A DNA stretch of 64,000 bases from Taibaiella sp041660405 (GCA_041660405.1 JBAZWL010000009.1:1-64000); one strand, 5' to 3'; positions 16,668 through 26,260 are shown, counted from the stretch's first letter. The notes: a model not told the origin generated them from the letters alone. Numbers and translations are program-made.

Positions 16668-17585
16668 TTATTTCTTTCCTTTAGTAAGATCGCGGAAAGC
16701 ATCTTCCAGAGATTGGCTGCTGTTTTGTAAGGAAAGGATACCAATATCATTTTTCAATGACCAGGCCATAAGCTCTTTGCGTAAGGCTTCGGGCTGGTTG
16801 GTTTCTAATATCCAACGGTTTTGTTCCACGTTTTTCAGCGCCTTTATTTGTGATAGTTTTTTCAGATCCGCCTCATGAATTGCGCTATCAAACTCGACTA
16901 ACAAGCCGGCACTAGCTTTTTCCGCAGATTGTATATTGCCAATGGCATCATCAGCTACAATGTTCCCGTTATTGATAATAATTACCCTGCTGCACATGGC
17001 CTGCACTTCCTGCATAATATGGGTAGAAAGCAACACCGTTTTTTCTTTCCCTAAACTAATGATAAGATCCCGGATATCCATAATCTGGTTAGGATCCAAA
17101 CCGCTGGTAGGTTCATCCAGTATCAATACTTTGGGATCGTGTATCATGGCCTGGGCAAGGCCTACTCTTTGTTTATATCCTTTAGATAAAGCACCGATTT
17201 TTTTCTTTACTTCTTTTTGCAGGCCAGTCATAGCGATCATCTCATCTATCCGGCTTTTTTTACGGCTGCCTAATTGGTGTACGCCTGCAGCAAATTCCAG
17301 GTATTCACGTACATACATGTCGTAATACAAGGGATTGCTTTCCGGTAGATAACCTACTTGCCTGCGCACTTCCATCGACTTTTCAATAACATCATAACCA
17401 CATACCAGCGCCTTACCGGAAGTAGGTGTAATATAAGTGCTCAACATTTTCATAGTTGTAGACTTACCGGCACCATTAGGCCCCAGGAAACCAACAATCG
17501 TACCACTTCCAATCTCAAACGAAATATGATTAACGGCCTGTTGCCCGCCAAAAACTTTACTTAACTGTTCTACTTTGATAGACAT
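16668..17585 (-). CDS. gldA: Gliding-motility-type ABC transporter ATP-binding subunit GldA
   Basis: This is a 305-residue ABC ATPase. It carries Walker A GPNGAGKS at 35-42, signature LSKGYKQR at 133-140, Walker B LILDEP at 154-159 and switch His189. The wording VGYLPESNPLYYDMYVREYLEF and the roughly 80-residue C-terminal extension match GldA of Bacteroidota, the ATPase of the GldA-GldF-GldG transporter that some gliding bacteria need. No gldF/gldG permease gene is adjacent, so its partner cannot be seen. The ATG at 17585 is chosen over an upstream TTG at 17615. Confidence 0.87.
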   Translation of the reverse strand: MSIKVEQLSKVFGGQQAVNHISFEIGSGTIVGFLGPNGAGKSTTMKMLSTYITPTSGKALVCGYDVIEKSMEVRRQVGYLPESNPLYYDMYVREYLEFAAGVHQLGSRKKSRIDEMIAMTGLQKEVKKKIGALSKGYKQRVGLAQAMIHDPKVLILDEPTSGLDPNQIMDIRDLIISLGKEKTVLLSTHIMQEVQAMCSRVIIINNGNIVADDAIGNIQSAEKASAGLLVEFDSAIHEADLKKLSQIKALKNVEQNRWILETNQPEALRKELMAWSLKNDIGILSLQNSSQSLEDAFRDLTKGKK

Positions 17586-17672
17586 TGTTCCTATTTGGAA
17601 GATTACAGATCTCAAGTTTAAGTCCGCAACCTATATTCAACACAACTAAAATTATTATTTACTTACCACTAT

Positions 17673-18521
17673 TTACTTAATATCCTGATACCTTCCCAGA
17701 TTCAAATCGCCGGTTTCAAATCCTTTTTTGAACCAATACATTCTTTGCTGGGATGATCCGTGGGTAAAAGCATCGGGGACAATATAGCCTTGTGCTTCTT
17801 TTTGCAATTTATCATCGCCAATTGCATTAGCCGCTGTTAGAGCCGATTCCAGATCACCCGGTTCCAGTATGTTGCGCATTTTGTTTGCATGATTAGCCCA
17901 GACACCTGCCAGGAAATCGGCCTGCAATTCCAGCTTAACCGAAAGTTTATTATAATCTGCTTCGCTTAACCTGCCGCGTTGCCGTTGTACCTGCTCATTA
18001 ATCCCCATCAGGTTTTGAATATGATGGCCGACCTCATGGGCAACCACATAAGCCACTGCAAAATTGCCAGGCGCCCTGAATTTATCCCTAAGTTCATTAC
18101 AAAAAGAAAGATCAATATAAACCTTATGATCTGCCGGACAATAAAAAGGCCCCATAGCCGCAGAGGCCCCACCACAAGCACTTTCAACTGCTTCGTCAAA
18201 CATTACAAGTTTAGGAAGGGTATATTGTTGTCCGTTATCACTGTATATTTTGTTCCAAACGTCTTCGGTACTTGCCAGTACTACCCGTACAAATTGCGCG
18301 GTAGAATCGTCAGCACGTGGCGCTCTTGGACCATCGCTGGTTTGCGTAGTATTGGTTTCCGGAACTGTAGATAGCAGGCTCGAAAAATCTTTACCGGTCA
18401 GCAGGCCTATCACCAATACAATTACGGCTCCGAGGCCACCGCCAAGAGCAACTTTACCGCCACCACTCATTCCACGGCGGTCTTCAACATTATCACTTTC
18501 GCGTTCTCCTCTCCAGCGCAT
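17673..18521 (-). CDS. YpfJ-type neutral zinc metallopeptidase
   Basis: The 282-residue protein belongs to the putative neutral zinc metallopeptidase (YpfJ) family. The N-terminal MRWRGERESDNVEDRRG is the conserved cytoplasmic start. It is followed by one membrane helix (VALGGGLGAVIVLVIGLL, residues 24-41). The zinc motif HEVGHH (HExxH, residues 162-166) lies after FCNELRDKFRAPGNFAVAYV, and ELQADFLAG supplies the third-ligand glutamate. The protease domain is expected on the outer face of the inner membrane. The substrate is unknown. The gene is 87 bases upstream of gldA on the same strand. Confidence 0.9.
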   Translation of the reverse strand: MRWRGERESDNVEDRRGMSGGGKVALGGGLGAVIVLVIGLLTGKDFSSLLSTVPETNTTQTSDGPRAPRADDSTAQFVRVVLASTEDVWNKIYSDNGQQYTLPKLVMFDEAVESACGGASAAMGPFYCPADHKVYIDLSFCNELRDKFRAPGNFAVAYVVAHEVGHHIQNLMGINEQVQRQRGRLSEADYNKLSVKLELQADFLAGVWANHANKMRNILEPGDLESALTAANAIGDDKLQKEAQGYIVPDAFTHGSSQQRMYWFKKGFETGDLNLGRYQDIK

Positions 18522-18577
18522 ATCTGCAAATTTTAAGGGTTAGTAATCTAAACTCGATTTTTGACAAATATACAATA

Positions 18578-19249
18578 CTAGCGCAGCAATTTATCATACT
18601 CTTTACGACTGATAATACGGTAGCCTTCCGGCACCCTGAAGGTGACATTATCTACAGGTTCAGCCTGAATACTTTTCAGCTCAAAATGTGTTGTAAATCC
18701 ATTGCTCATCGGAATGTCGTACATAGCAGGTATGCCTTTCAATTCCGGAAACTGATCAAATATTTCAGGATGATCCAACTCATAAGCATTAATATAATAC
18801 AGCGTCAATGAAGTTCCGTTTTTATACTTCCATATACTTTCGGGAGCATCAAAACCGGCAATGTTTCTTCTGCCTTTACCAGTCTGTTGTTCAGCTCCGT
18901 AATAGGCGGTATTTTTTTTGCGTTGATCTTTAAGATTTATCTCAATGGCGTAATGTATTGTATTGATGGCCTGAAGAATAATTTCTTTCCCCGTTGCGTA
19001 ATTACTGATCTGCGAATGTATATAGCCATCTTCCAGTTTAATATCTTCTCTGATATTATCGCCTTTTATGCTAATTGTCATCGTCCCCGATTTGGTTTCG
19101 GTGAGTGCGGGCTCATTGGCTGCTGTAGGCACCTTTCCGCTAATAGTAATGTTATAAGTGATGATACCTTCGGTAAATTTCTGCTGGGCTTCAGATATAA
19201 AAGGAAATGCAGCAAGGCAAAATATTAAAATTATTTTTTTCAAAAACAT
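18578..19249 (-). CDS. Exported DUF4412/GLPGLI-like protein
   Basis: The 223-residue protein has a signal peptide with SEA and Gln22 at the cleavage site. FTEGIITYNITISG is the opening strand seen in exported Bacteroidota beta-proteins of the GLPGLI/DUF4412 type. GTMTISIKGDNIREDI continues the same fold, and a C-terminal VPEGYRIISRKEYD closes it. These families are thought to be lipid- or ligand-binding periplasmic proteins, but no activity is established. The family assignment is by resemblance, not by a decisive motif. TACTTTCG, close to the -7 consensus, lies 25 bases upstream. Confidence 0.65.
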   Translation of the reverse strand: MFLKKIILIFCLAAFPFISEAQQKFTEGIITYNITISGKVPTAANEPALTETKSGTMTISIKGDNIREDIKLEDGYIHSQISNYATGKEIILQAINTIHYAIEINLKDQRKKNTAYYGAEQQTGKGRRNIAGFDAPESIWKYKNGTSLTLYYINAYELDHPEIFDQFPELKGIPAMYDIPMSNGFTTHFELKSIQAEPVDNVTFRVPEGYRIISRKEYDKLLR

Positions 19250-19273
19250 CTAAGTGCAATATAGTTTGAAGGG

Positions 19274-19281
19274 CGAAAGTA
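19274..19281 (-). promoter_or_regulatory. Probable -7 box for the exported gene at 18578
   Basis: Read on the minus strand the sequence is TACTTTCG, one mismatch from TAnnTTTG, 24 bases upstream of the ATG. Confidence 0.45.
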
Positions 19282-19349
19282 CAAAAACGCGATGAAACCA
19301 TTGTGTATTGCCTATTGGGAATAAGATTGCAATTGTATTAAGAAAAAAA

Positions 19350-19377
19350 GAAGCTCCGACATGCATGTCGGAGCTTC
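19350..19377 (-). terminator. Terminator of the DUF1579 gene
   Basis: GAAGCTCCGACATG with its complement forms a perfect 28-bp palindrome, followed on the minus strand by a run of seven T. It lies 19 bases beyond the stop of the gene at 19397. Confidence 0.88.
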
Positions 19378-19396
19378 GCTGAAATTGATTTTTGAA

Positions 19397-20053
19397 TTAT
19401 TTTTTGCGTGTGTACTTTATCTCCATGGTTTTATATTGCTTGCCGGTCTTTTGATCAGGGCCATACATTTCCATTACATGATGATCATCATCAATTATTT
19501 TGAAGATTTCTTTCATCTCGCAATATTTTCCTTCTCTGGTAATATCTTCCATTTTTCCTTCCATAGTCATGGTTTTGGAAGCTTCGTCCCAGGTGCCTTC
19601 CATTTGCATAATACCGGTTCCCATATTGTCTATCCAGGTACTTACATATTTCTTTTTATGATTGTCGTAACCGGTAATAGCCATGCCTTCAAATGGCATA
19701 CCCATAAAACTTCCTTTATGTTCAGCCATTTGATACCGACCACCCAGGATCATTTTATTGGTAGATTCTCCTGTGCTGGTCATAGCAGGTTTGTCCGGCT
19801 CCATCCACATACTGGTTTCTGCAGTCCAATTTCCATCAGATTTGGCAAGCGCCTTGTGTGGCTCGCCTGGTGTAGCGTAGTCCATCCAGGCTTTCATAGC
19901 TGTTGCAGAATCTACAGGTTTCCAGGTGTCGTCTTTTGTTTCAGTAGAAGTAGTGGCAGTATCGTTAGATACCTCCTTGTTGTCTGCAGTATTACTATTG
20001 CAGGCAAACAGCAACATTGTTGCTGAACAAATTGCAGTGAGTGTTTTTTTCAT
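19397..20053 (-). CDS. DUF1579 lipoprotein
   Basis: The 218-residue protein has a lipoprotein signal (MLLFAC, lipidated Cys18) followed by a Ser/Thr/Asp-rich linker. The DUF1579 fold then begins with HKALAKSDGNWTAETSMWMEP. GGRYQMAEHKGSFMGMPFEGM, GYDNHKKKYVSTWIDNMGTG and MEGTWDEASKTMTMEG are the family's standard strands. The function of the family is unknown. It has its own terminator and no co-oriented neighbour close upstream. Confidence 0.88.
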   Translation of the reverse strand: MKKTLTAICSATMLLFACNSNTADNKEVSNDTATTSTETKDDTWKPVDSATAMKAWMDYATPGEPHKALAKSDGNWTAETSMWMEPDKPAMTSTGESTNKMILGGRYQMAEHKGSFMGMPFEGMAITGYDNHKKKYVSTWIDNMGTGIMQMEGTWDEASKTMTMEGKMEDITREGKYCEMKEIFKIIDDDHHVMEMYGPDQKTGKQYKTMEIKYTRKK

Positions 20054-20217
20054 ATAGCAGTTTTTTGGAGTCCGAAATTAATATTTTTATTATAGTAATG
20101 GGAAATTTTTTCTTTCCTTATTTGAAAATATAACATTTGAATAAAGGTCAATAATCATCAACAATGCCATAACTGCTTAGGTTCTTCGGATTAAGCACAT
20201 GGTTTGTAACTATTTCT

Positions 20218-20225
20218 TAGCTTTG
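20218..20225 (+). promoter_or_regulatory. -7 box of kbl
   Basis: TAGCTTTG matches TAnnTTTG and lies 33 bases before the ATG at 20259. It sits inside the longer in-frame reading that would start at 20199, so it also fixes the start. Confidence 0.6.
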
Positions 20226-20258
20226 CCACCTGTTTTTTTAATACTCATAACCTTTAAT

Positions 20259-21449
20259 ATGTCCAGCACATCATTTTATACCCGTATTCAAAAAGAAATT
20301 GAAGAAATCAAGGAATCGGGTTTGTTTAAAAACGAACGTCGTATTGACTCCGAACAAGGAGCGGAGATCCTGGTAAATGGTAAAAAAGTCCTGAACTTTT
20401 GTGCCAACAATTATCTTGGCTTGTCCTCGCATCCAAAAGTATTGGAAGCGGCCAAGAAAACAATCGATGAACGTGGTTATGGTATGAGCTCGGTACGGTT
20501 CATTTGTGGTACACAGGATATTCATAAAGAGCTGGAACAAAAGCTCGCTACCTTTTTGGGTACAGAAGATACTATTCTTTATGTAGCTTGTTTTGATGCT
20601 AATGGTGGTGTATTTGAACCCTTACTGGGCGAAGAAGATGTGATCATTTCTGATGAGCTGAACCATGCTTCCATTATTGATGGTGTTCGTTTGTGCAAAG
20701 CAAAACGTGCCCGTTATAAAAACAAAGATCTTGCTGAATTAGAGCAACGCCTTATAGAGCATAAAGATGCTCGTACCCGCCTGATTGTAACGGATTCTGT
20801 ATTTTCTATGGATGGAACGATAGCGGATCTGGATAAGATCTGTGACCTGGCAGATAAATACGATGCTTTGGTCATGATTGATGAAAGCCACTCTTCAGGC
20901 TTTATGGGTAAGACTGGCCGCGGTGTACATGAAATGTGTGGTGTAATGGGTAGGATCGACATCATAACCGGAACCTTGGGTAAAGCCCTGGGTGGCGCAT
21001 CCGGCGGATTTACCAGCGGTAAAAAAGAAGTGGTAGAAATGTTACGTCAGCGTAGCCGTCCCTATTTGTTCAGTAATACTGTTGCCCCTTCTGTAGTTGG
21101 TGCTTCTATTGCCGTTCTGGATATGATCAGTGAGACGACTGAATTGCGTGATAAACTGGAAAGCAATACCACTTATTTCCGCACCAAAATGACGGAAGCT
21201 GGTTTTGATATTAAACCAGGCACACATCCTATTTGCCCTTTAATGCTGTACGATGCAGTATTGGCGCAAAAGATGGCTGCACGTTTGCTGGAAGAAGGTG
21301 TATATGTAATTGGTTTCTTCTTCCCGGTAGTGCCTAAAGGTCAGGCCCGTATTCGGGTGCAAATATCAGCGGGGCATGAACAGCATCATTTGGATACTGC
21401 GATTGCAGCGTTTACTAAGGTAGGTAAGGAATTGGGAGTGATTAAATAA
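20259..21449 (+). CDS. kbl: Glycine C-acetyltransferase (2-amino-3-ketobutyrate CoA ligase)
   Basis: This PLP enzyme of the alpha-oxoamine synthase family joins glycine and acetyl-CoA, or cleaves 2-amino-3-oxobutyrate in threonine breakdown. It has 396 residues. NFCANNYLGLSSHP, GYGMSSVRFICGTQDIHKELE, IDESHSSGFMGKTGRG and TGTLGKALGGASGG with the Schiff-base Lys242 are the diagnostic motifs. The N-terminal IQKEIEEIKESGLFKNERRI region is characteristic of Kbl among the family. No threonine dehydrogenase gene is next to it. The DUF4468 gene follows after 34 bases. Confidence 0.94.
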   Translation: MSSTSFYTRIQKEIEEIKESGLFKNERRIDSEQGAEILVNGKKVLNFCANNYLGLSSHPKVLEAAKKTIDERGYGMSSVRFICGTQDIHKELEQKLATFLGTEDTILYVACFDANGGVFEPLLGEEDVIISDELNHASIIDGVRLCKAKRARYKNKDLAELEQRLIEHKDARTRLIVTDSVFSMDGTIADLDKICDLADKYDALVMIDESHSSGFMGKTGRGVHEMCGVMGRIDIITGTLGKALGGASGGFTSGKKEVVEMLRQRSRPYLFSNTVAPSVVGASIAVLDMISETTELRDKLESNTTYFRTKMTEAGFDIKPGTHPICPLMLYDAVLAQKMAARLLEEGVYVIGFFFPVVPKGQARIRVQISAGHEQHHLDTAIAAFTKVGKELGVIK

Positions 21450-21483
21450 TAATTAAAAAGTAAAAAGTCAAAAAAATCCAACC

Positions 21484-22044
21484 ATGAAAAAAGTTTTGTT
21501 AGTAGCGTTGTCTTTATTAATGATCAGTCAAGTAGTTCAGGCAAAAGATAAAGAAGAAGAATATAAAGTAGTTGTAGTAAAGAATGAAGCCAACGGTAGT
21601 TATGCATACGAGCAGGTGGTAAATGTTGAAAGCGTCACTAAGGAGGAAATGTTTAGCAGGGCAAAAAAATGGATTATCTCCAATTTTAAAACCAGCGATA
21701 ACAACATTCAGTTTGATGAAACTAATCTTTCCATAGCAAATACAGCAACTGTAGTTTTGAAAGCTGCAAGTGGTTTCAACTGGGCTATTACAAGTGGTCT
21801 TGTCAATTTTAAATTGAACTTACAGTTTAAAGATGGCCGGTATAAATTTGTTTTTGATAACATTGCTGTACAGGCGGCTTATTCCGATGGCATAGTAGAA
21901 ACAGTAAATTATGAACAAGTACAGAGGAATAATAAGCCTGCTAAACATATCAGGAAGGAAATTAATGAAAAACTACTGGCTATTGCTACGCAATTGGAAG
22001 AAGCTATTAAGACAGGTGGCGGCAAAGGAAAGGATGATTGGTAA
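21484..22044 (+). CDS. Exported DUF4468 protein
   Basis: The 186-residue protein has a signal peptide ending VQA (cleavage before Lys). The body carries the DUF4468 (TBP-like fold) pattern: SVTKEEMFSRAKKWI near residue 52, then strands and NFKLNLQFKDGRYKFVFDNI. The latter pattern, 'k...g.yr.....i', is typical of this Bacteroidota-specific family. The C-terminus is a basic helix and a Gly/Lys tail. The function is unknown. The gene lies between kbl and the thiolase and is probably co-transcribed with at least kbl. Confidence 0.8.
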   Translation: MKKVLLVALSLLMISQVVQAKDKEEEYKVVVVKNEANGSYAYEQVVNVESVTKEEMFSRAKKWIISNFKTSDNNIQFDETNLSIANTATVVLKAASGFNWAITSGLVNFKLNLQFKDGRYKFVFDNIAVQAAYSDGIVETVNYEQVQRNNKPAKHIRKEINEKLLAIATQLEEAIKTGGGKGKDDW

Positions 22045-22086
22045 TATCTCACCAATTCAAATCTCATATCTCAATACTCAAATCTA

Positions 22087-23292
22087 ATGTCCAATAACGT
22101 ATATATAATCGACGCCATCCGTACCCCAATAGGTAAATACGGTGGCACTTTAAGCACAGTTCGTCCTGACGATATGCTTGCTCATGTGATCAAAGCATTG
22201 GTTGAACGAAATCCTTCTGTAGATGTAAATGCTATTGAAGACGTAATTGCCGGTGCTGCTAACCAGGCTGGCGAGGATAATCGTGATGTGGCCCGCATGT
22301 CGGCACTGTTGGCGGGTTTGCCTATCACTGTGGGTGGTAATACGGTTAATCGCTTGTGCGCCTCTGGCTTGCAAGCCATTATGGATGCAAGCCGTGCCAT
22401 TCAATGTGGTGATGGCGAATTGTTCATAGCTGGTGGTGTGGAAAGTATGACCCGTGCTCCGTATGTAATGGGCAAGTCTGAAAGTGCTTTTGGCCGCGGT
22501 CAGCAAATGTTTGATACTACTATGGGTTGGCGTTTTATCAACCCTAAATTATCTGCCATGTATCATCCTTATACCATGGGTGAGACTGCGGAGAATGTAG
22601 CAAAGCAATGGAACATTGGCCGTGCAGAACAGGATCAATTTGCTTACGAAAGCCAGGATAAATACCAGAAAGCACATGAAGCCGGTAAGTTTGCCGATGA
22701 AATTGTGCCCATTACTATTGAATTGGGCAAAGGTAAAACTGCTCTTTTTGAAAAAGATGAGCATCCAAGAATGTCATCTGTAGAAAAGCTCGGAGAATTG
22801 AAACCTGCGTTTCAAAAAGATGGTACCGTTACGGCTGGTAACAGCAGTGGTATTAATGATGGTTCAGCAGCATTGCTCCTGGCTTCAGAAGATGCAGTAA
22901 AAAAGTATAACCTGAAACCTTTGGCCAGAATTGTAAGCCGTGCTATTGCGGGAGTAGATCCTGCTATTATGGGTATTGGCCCTATTCCGGCTACTGAAAA
23001 AGCTTTACAGCGTGCAGGCTTGACAATTGATGATATTGGCCTTGCTGAATTGAATGAGGCCTTTGCATCACAGTCATTAGCTGTGATTCGTGATTTGAAG
23101 ATCAATCCGGAAATTGTGAATGTAAATGGAGGGGCTATTGCTATTGGTCATCCTCTGGGTTGCAGTGGTGCGCGTATTTCTGCTACATTATTACATGAAA
23201 TGAAACGTCGTAAAGTTCGTTACGGTTTGGCTACTATGTGTATTGGAGTAGGGCAGGGTGCTGCTATTATTTATGAAAATATGGAAGCGTAA
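22087..23292 (+). CDS. Thiolase (3-oxoadipyl-CoA/acetyl-CoA acyltransferase type)
   Basis: This is a 401-residue thiolase that cleaves or forms beta-ketoacyl-CoA. The catalytic residues are Cys91 (VNRLCASGLQ), His355 (GGAIAIGHPLGCSG) and Cys385 (MCIGVGQG). The wording NQAGEDNRDVARMSALLAGLP and the following AGGVESMTRAPYVMGK and FDTTMGWRFINP segments resembles PaaJ/PcaF 3-oxoadipyl-CoA thiolases more than AtoB. No phenylacetate or beta-ketoadipate genes are near, so a general fatty-acid or branched-chain role is equally possible. The protein is intact, and its gene is followed by a clear terminator. Confidence 0.9.
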   Translation: MSNNVYIIDAIRTPIGKYGGTLSTVRPDDMLAHVIKALVERNPSVDVNAIEDVIAGAANQAGEDNRDVARMSALLAGLPITVGGNTVNRLCASGLQAIMDASRAIQCGDGELFIAGGVESMTRAPYVMGKSESAFGRGQQMFDTTMGWRFINPKLSAMYHPYTMGETAENVAKQWNIGRAEQDQFAYESQDKYQKAHEAGKFADEIVPITIELGKGKTALFEKDEHPRMSSVEKLGELKPAFQKDGTVTAGNSSGINDGSAALLLASEDAVKKYNLKPLARIVSRAIAGVDPAIMGIGPIPATEKALQRAGLTIDDIGLAELNEAFASQSLAVIRDLKINPEIVNVNGGAIAIGHPLGCSGARISATLLHEMKRRKVRYGLATMCIGVGQGAAIIYENMEA

Positions 23293-23316
23293 TAAATAGC
23301 TTATAGAGTTAAATAT

Positions 23317-23350
23317 AAAAGCCGGCAAGAATTATTCTCGTCGGCTTTTT
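23317..23350 (+). terminator. Terminator of the thiolase gene
   Basis: AAAAGCCG (23317-23324) pairs with CGGCTTTT (23342-23349), with an inner AGAA/TTCT stem and a T-run. It also faces the end of the convergent DUF4846 gene. Confidence 0.82.
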
Positions 23351-23375
23351 ACATATGTAAGGTAGTTATTAAACA

Positions 23376-24260
23376 CTAAAACTCTTTCAGATCGTTTTTA
23401 GTAAAAGTCCATTCAGGAGTTTGCAACTCATTGCCGAATTTTATAGAATACCAGGGTGAAATCTTTTCATCATTTGGGTTAACCAGGATGTGTATATCCT
23501 GTGCCGGCATATAGCTTTGACTTAAAAGGAAGATAGTGTCTTTAGTTTGTGAATTATAAGCTATGTCCATTACCGTAACAGCATGGCCGTAAGGATTACG
23601 GGTCTGTATAAAAACTGCTCCCGGATGAATAGCAGTAACAGGTATTGACTCTAATTGCTGGTGAAGCGATTTGGTTCCTGCGTAGGTATACACTACATCA
23701 AGGTATTGGCGAAAGGTGTTGTATGTGTAGCTTTCAGAATTTTGTTTTACCCAACTGCAAATATTGCCATTCGTTTTTATGCGATAACCTTGGGCGTAGT
23801 GCTCAAAGTCGCATGTAAATCCATTGGTAAAATTAAAGCTGATGTGACTGAAATCTTTTTTACTAAACAAGTATTCTGCTCTTATCCTCATTGCAGCATC
23901 CGCACATTGTTGCAGATCTTTGTGGCCCGCATCCATATCTATTACAGCGTATTGTGCTTGCTGGTTGCTCTTCTTAATGCCATTGAATAAGTAAACTGTT
24001 TTGTCCCTTTTTAATGATATAGATCTTAAAAAAGTAGTATAGTTATCATTAACAGTAGCTATTCTTTGATAGCCATCAGGCAGCGGAATAGTGCCTATGG
24101 TTTTGGGCAAAGGTTGGAGGGTTACTTGTTCAATAACTTGCTGCTCGTTAATACGGGAGCTGTTGCAGGAGGCAAGGATACAGATCACTAAAAGAAAACC
24201 CGGCATACGCATAGCTTTTAAACTATGACACTTATGCCGGATTTTTCCATAATCTTCCAT
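23376..24260 (-). CDS. DUF4846 lipoprotein
   Basis: The 294-residue protein has an extended basic n-region and a lipobox CILASC. The DUF4846 body includes the opening LPDGYQRIATVNDNYTTFLR, YAVIDMDAGHKDLQQCADAAMRIRAEYLF, FNFTNGFTCDFEHYAQGYR, FRQYLDVVYTYAGTKSLHQQL and a C-terminal SPWYSI strand. These are family signatures without a known function. Its ATG overlaps the stop of the upstream transglutaminase gene as TAATG, which points to translational coupling and so to the long start; ATG at 24212 is an alternative that begins at the signal peptide. It is the last gene of a three-gene operon. Confidence 0.83.
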   Translation of the reverse strand: MEDYGKIRHKCHSLKAMRMPGFLLVICILASCNSSRINEQQVIEQVTLQPLPKTIGTIPLPDGYQRIATVNDNYTTFLRSISLKRDKTVYLFNGIKKSNQQAQYAVIDMDAGHKDLQQCADAAMRIRAEYLFSKKDFSHISFNFTNGFTCDFEHYAQGYRIKTNGNICSWVKQNSESYTYNTFRQYLDVVYTYAGTKSLHQQLESIPVTAIHPGAVFIQTRNPYGHAVTVMDIAYNSQTKDTIFLLSQSYMPAQDIHILVNPNDEKISPWYSIKFGNELQTPEWTFTKNDLKEF

Positions 24261-26197
24261 TAAGAAGCTTTATTCAGAAGCACTACATTGAGGTTATTTT
24301 TACTTGAATTTATGGTTCTATACATCTTCTGGTAATGTTCATATTCTGCTACATCATACACACCCTCATTTTGCTCATAGATTCTGATTAGTGATATATT
24401 ATTTTCCTTCTTTTCAAATTTAATGTGATACTCTCCAAAAGGATATTTAAAACTTACGGCTTCCGGAAGGGATTCTATTTCCATGCCAAGAGGAATATGG
24501 AGCATCACAGAATCTATAATTTTAAAGGATTCCCTGAGTACAAATGGTTGCGTACGTGTTTCGGTTTGAAATATTTCCTTCATAGGATTATTCATCCAGC
24601 CCATGTTTACAAATGTTCGTTTCTGTGTGCCGTTAACAATACCCGACACCATTAATTCTGCATTTTCTGCAATAGAAGGCAGGACATGGCTTCCTGTATA
24701 TTTGTAATTAAATGCAGTTACGCTATAAGAAGGAAAGGGGAATTTTGAATTCACCATTTCTTTTATCTTATTGTCAGGCTGTGTCTTAAGGAAATATTCT
24801 ATATCATCCTGCATGAGGCCACTGTACAGGTTTTCCACCTTTATTTGCTGCTGCCTACTTGTATTATCCAGCTGTACAGTTGATTTTCGGACGATGAAAT
24901 TTTTACTCTTATCATAAGATGGAGTCCTGCATAGAAAGCCACCCTGCTCGGAGGTTAGCAGTACTTTACGGCCTTGAGTAAAGCTCCCGAGATATCCTGC
25001 AGGCAATTGCTGGCTGGTACATTCTACCCAAATGGTATCCTTAGGCAGCGGCACACACAGGATAACATGATTAAAAGTATTGGCGGGAAAATCCTCATCT
25101 AATTTATAATAATCTTCACCTGCATTTACAAGTGTAACATAAGAATTGATACCTGCTTCTTTGAGCAAAGCTTTAAGGTAATTGGTAAGCCCTTTGCAGT
25201 CTCCATAGCCATTCTTAGCCACATTCATGGCATCGAAGGTCTGCCAGCCTGCTATGCCATATTCGTTGGCTACATACCGGGTGTTCTGTTGCATATAAGC
25301 ATATAGTTTTTGCACTTTGCTATAGGCATCCTGTTCGCCTTCGATCAAGCTTTTTACCACTGCTTTTTTGTCTTCGGGTAATATGTCCCGACCTTCATTC
25401 AGTTTATAGATAAAGAGCCCGATGCTATTCCAACTCTGCATATCGCCTTTATATTTAAGCAGCTCGAACTGGCCCGGAGCAAGTATTACAGTAGGTGCAG
25501 TATGGTTTCCGGTTTTGGAGTAAGGCTCTTCATTGTAGGCATAAATATTATCTATCTTCCAGGAAAGAACCTCATTCCCGCCTTTATCTTTAGCAGATGA
25601 TTTTTCTACATGAGCAGGCATTAAATACTCTTTATATCTTACTGGGATAGAGGAAGGGAAAGTCAGCAAAAATTCAGTGTGTTCTACTGCACAGTCATAA
25701 TAAGGTTGGGTCTCCCAATCAGGCAAAAAGAATGTTGTTTTAATCACTTCATCCACTTCATACTCTACGGTATAGGGGTATTTTGAATAATTAAAATCGA
25801 AGCTTTTTACCCGAGAATCACTATGATAAACAAAACTTGTACCATAAGTGGAATAGTCTGCTACATCTCTTTCCTTAAACGATTTTATTTCAGTTCCTGA
25901 AGCATCGAAAAGACGTCCTTTTATGTCGTCTATTTTCAACAATAAATTATAACGTTCAACTAAAGGCGCGTACTTTTTGCCTTTTTCATCAAGGATAGTA
26001 ATAGCATATTTCTTTTTATAAATTACCTTATCAAAGTCTGCTACTTTAACTTCAGTTCTGTCATACCGGATTATAGCATGTGCATTTTGTTTCAGTTTTT
26101 CAGGAATGGTATGTACAGGGTAATATTTAATATCATCTTTAGCAAAGCTTGAAGTGATACTTACTGAAGCTAAAAGGATGAATAATAATTTTTTCAT
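24260..26197 (-). CDS. DUF3857/transglutaminase-fold envelope protein, catalytic triad present
   Basis: The 645-residue exported protein has a signal peptide ending SFA. An N-terminal DUF3857 domain covers about residues 60-230, then comes a transglutaminase-like core near 300-400 and a C-terminal beta domain. The core holds YGDCKGLTNYL with Cys334, FNHVIL with His377 and IWVECTS with Glu392, a Cys-His-acid set with the usual spacing. The Glu in place of Asp occurs in Bacteroidota members. Members of this superfamily may be transglutaminases or, more often in bacteria, cysteine proteases or amidases. It lies 63 bases downstream of a paralogue with the Cys and His replaced. Confidence 0.87.
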   Translation of the reverse strand: MKKLLFILLASVSITSSFAKDDIKYYPVHTIPEKLKQNAHAIIRYDRTEVKVADFDKVIYKKKYAITILDEKGKKYAPLVERYNLLLKIDDIKGRLFDASGTEIKSFKERDVADYSTYGTSFVYHSDSRVKSFDFNYSKYPYTVEYEVDEVIKTTFFLPDWETQPYYDCAVEHTEFLLTFPSSIPVRYKEYLMPAHVEKSSAKDKGGNEVLSWKIDNIYAYNEEPYSKTGNHTAPTVILAPGQFELLKYKGDMQSWNSIGLFIYKLNEGRDILPEDKKAVVKSLIEGEQDAYSKVQKLYAYMQQNTRYVANEYGIAGWQTFDAMNVAKNGYGDCKGLTNYLKALLKEAGINSYVTLVNAGEDYYKLDEDFPANTFNHVILCVPLPKDTIWVECTSQQLPAGYLGSFTQGRKVLLTSEQGGFLCRTPSYDKSKNFIVRKSTVQLDNTSRQQQIKVENLYSGLMQDDIEYFLKTQPDNKIKEMVNSKFPFPSYSVTAFNYKYTGSHVLPSIAENAELMVSGIVNGTQKRTFVNMGWMNNPMKEIFQTETRTQPFVLRESFKIIDSVMLHIPLGMEIESLPEAVSFKYPFGEYHIKFEKKENNISLIRIYEQNEGVYDVAEYEHYQKMYRTINSSKNNLNVVLLNKAS

Positions 26198-26260
26198 GGT
26201 GGGATAGGTGTACTTAAAGACCCCAATTTATTTGAAATAAATGAAACTGGAGCAAACTCA

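Noticed and set aside
16822..16837. parS-like site (TGTTCCACGTTTTTCA) near parAB
   Set aside because: Only about 12 of 16 positions match the parS consensus, the right half is wrong, and it lies inside the gldA coding region.
19361..20026. 221-codon plus-strand frame opposite the DUF1579 lipoprotein gene
   Set aside because: It is an antisense shadow rich in His/Phe/Ser with no family resemblance; the minus-strand lipoprotein has clear domain and signal features.
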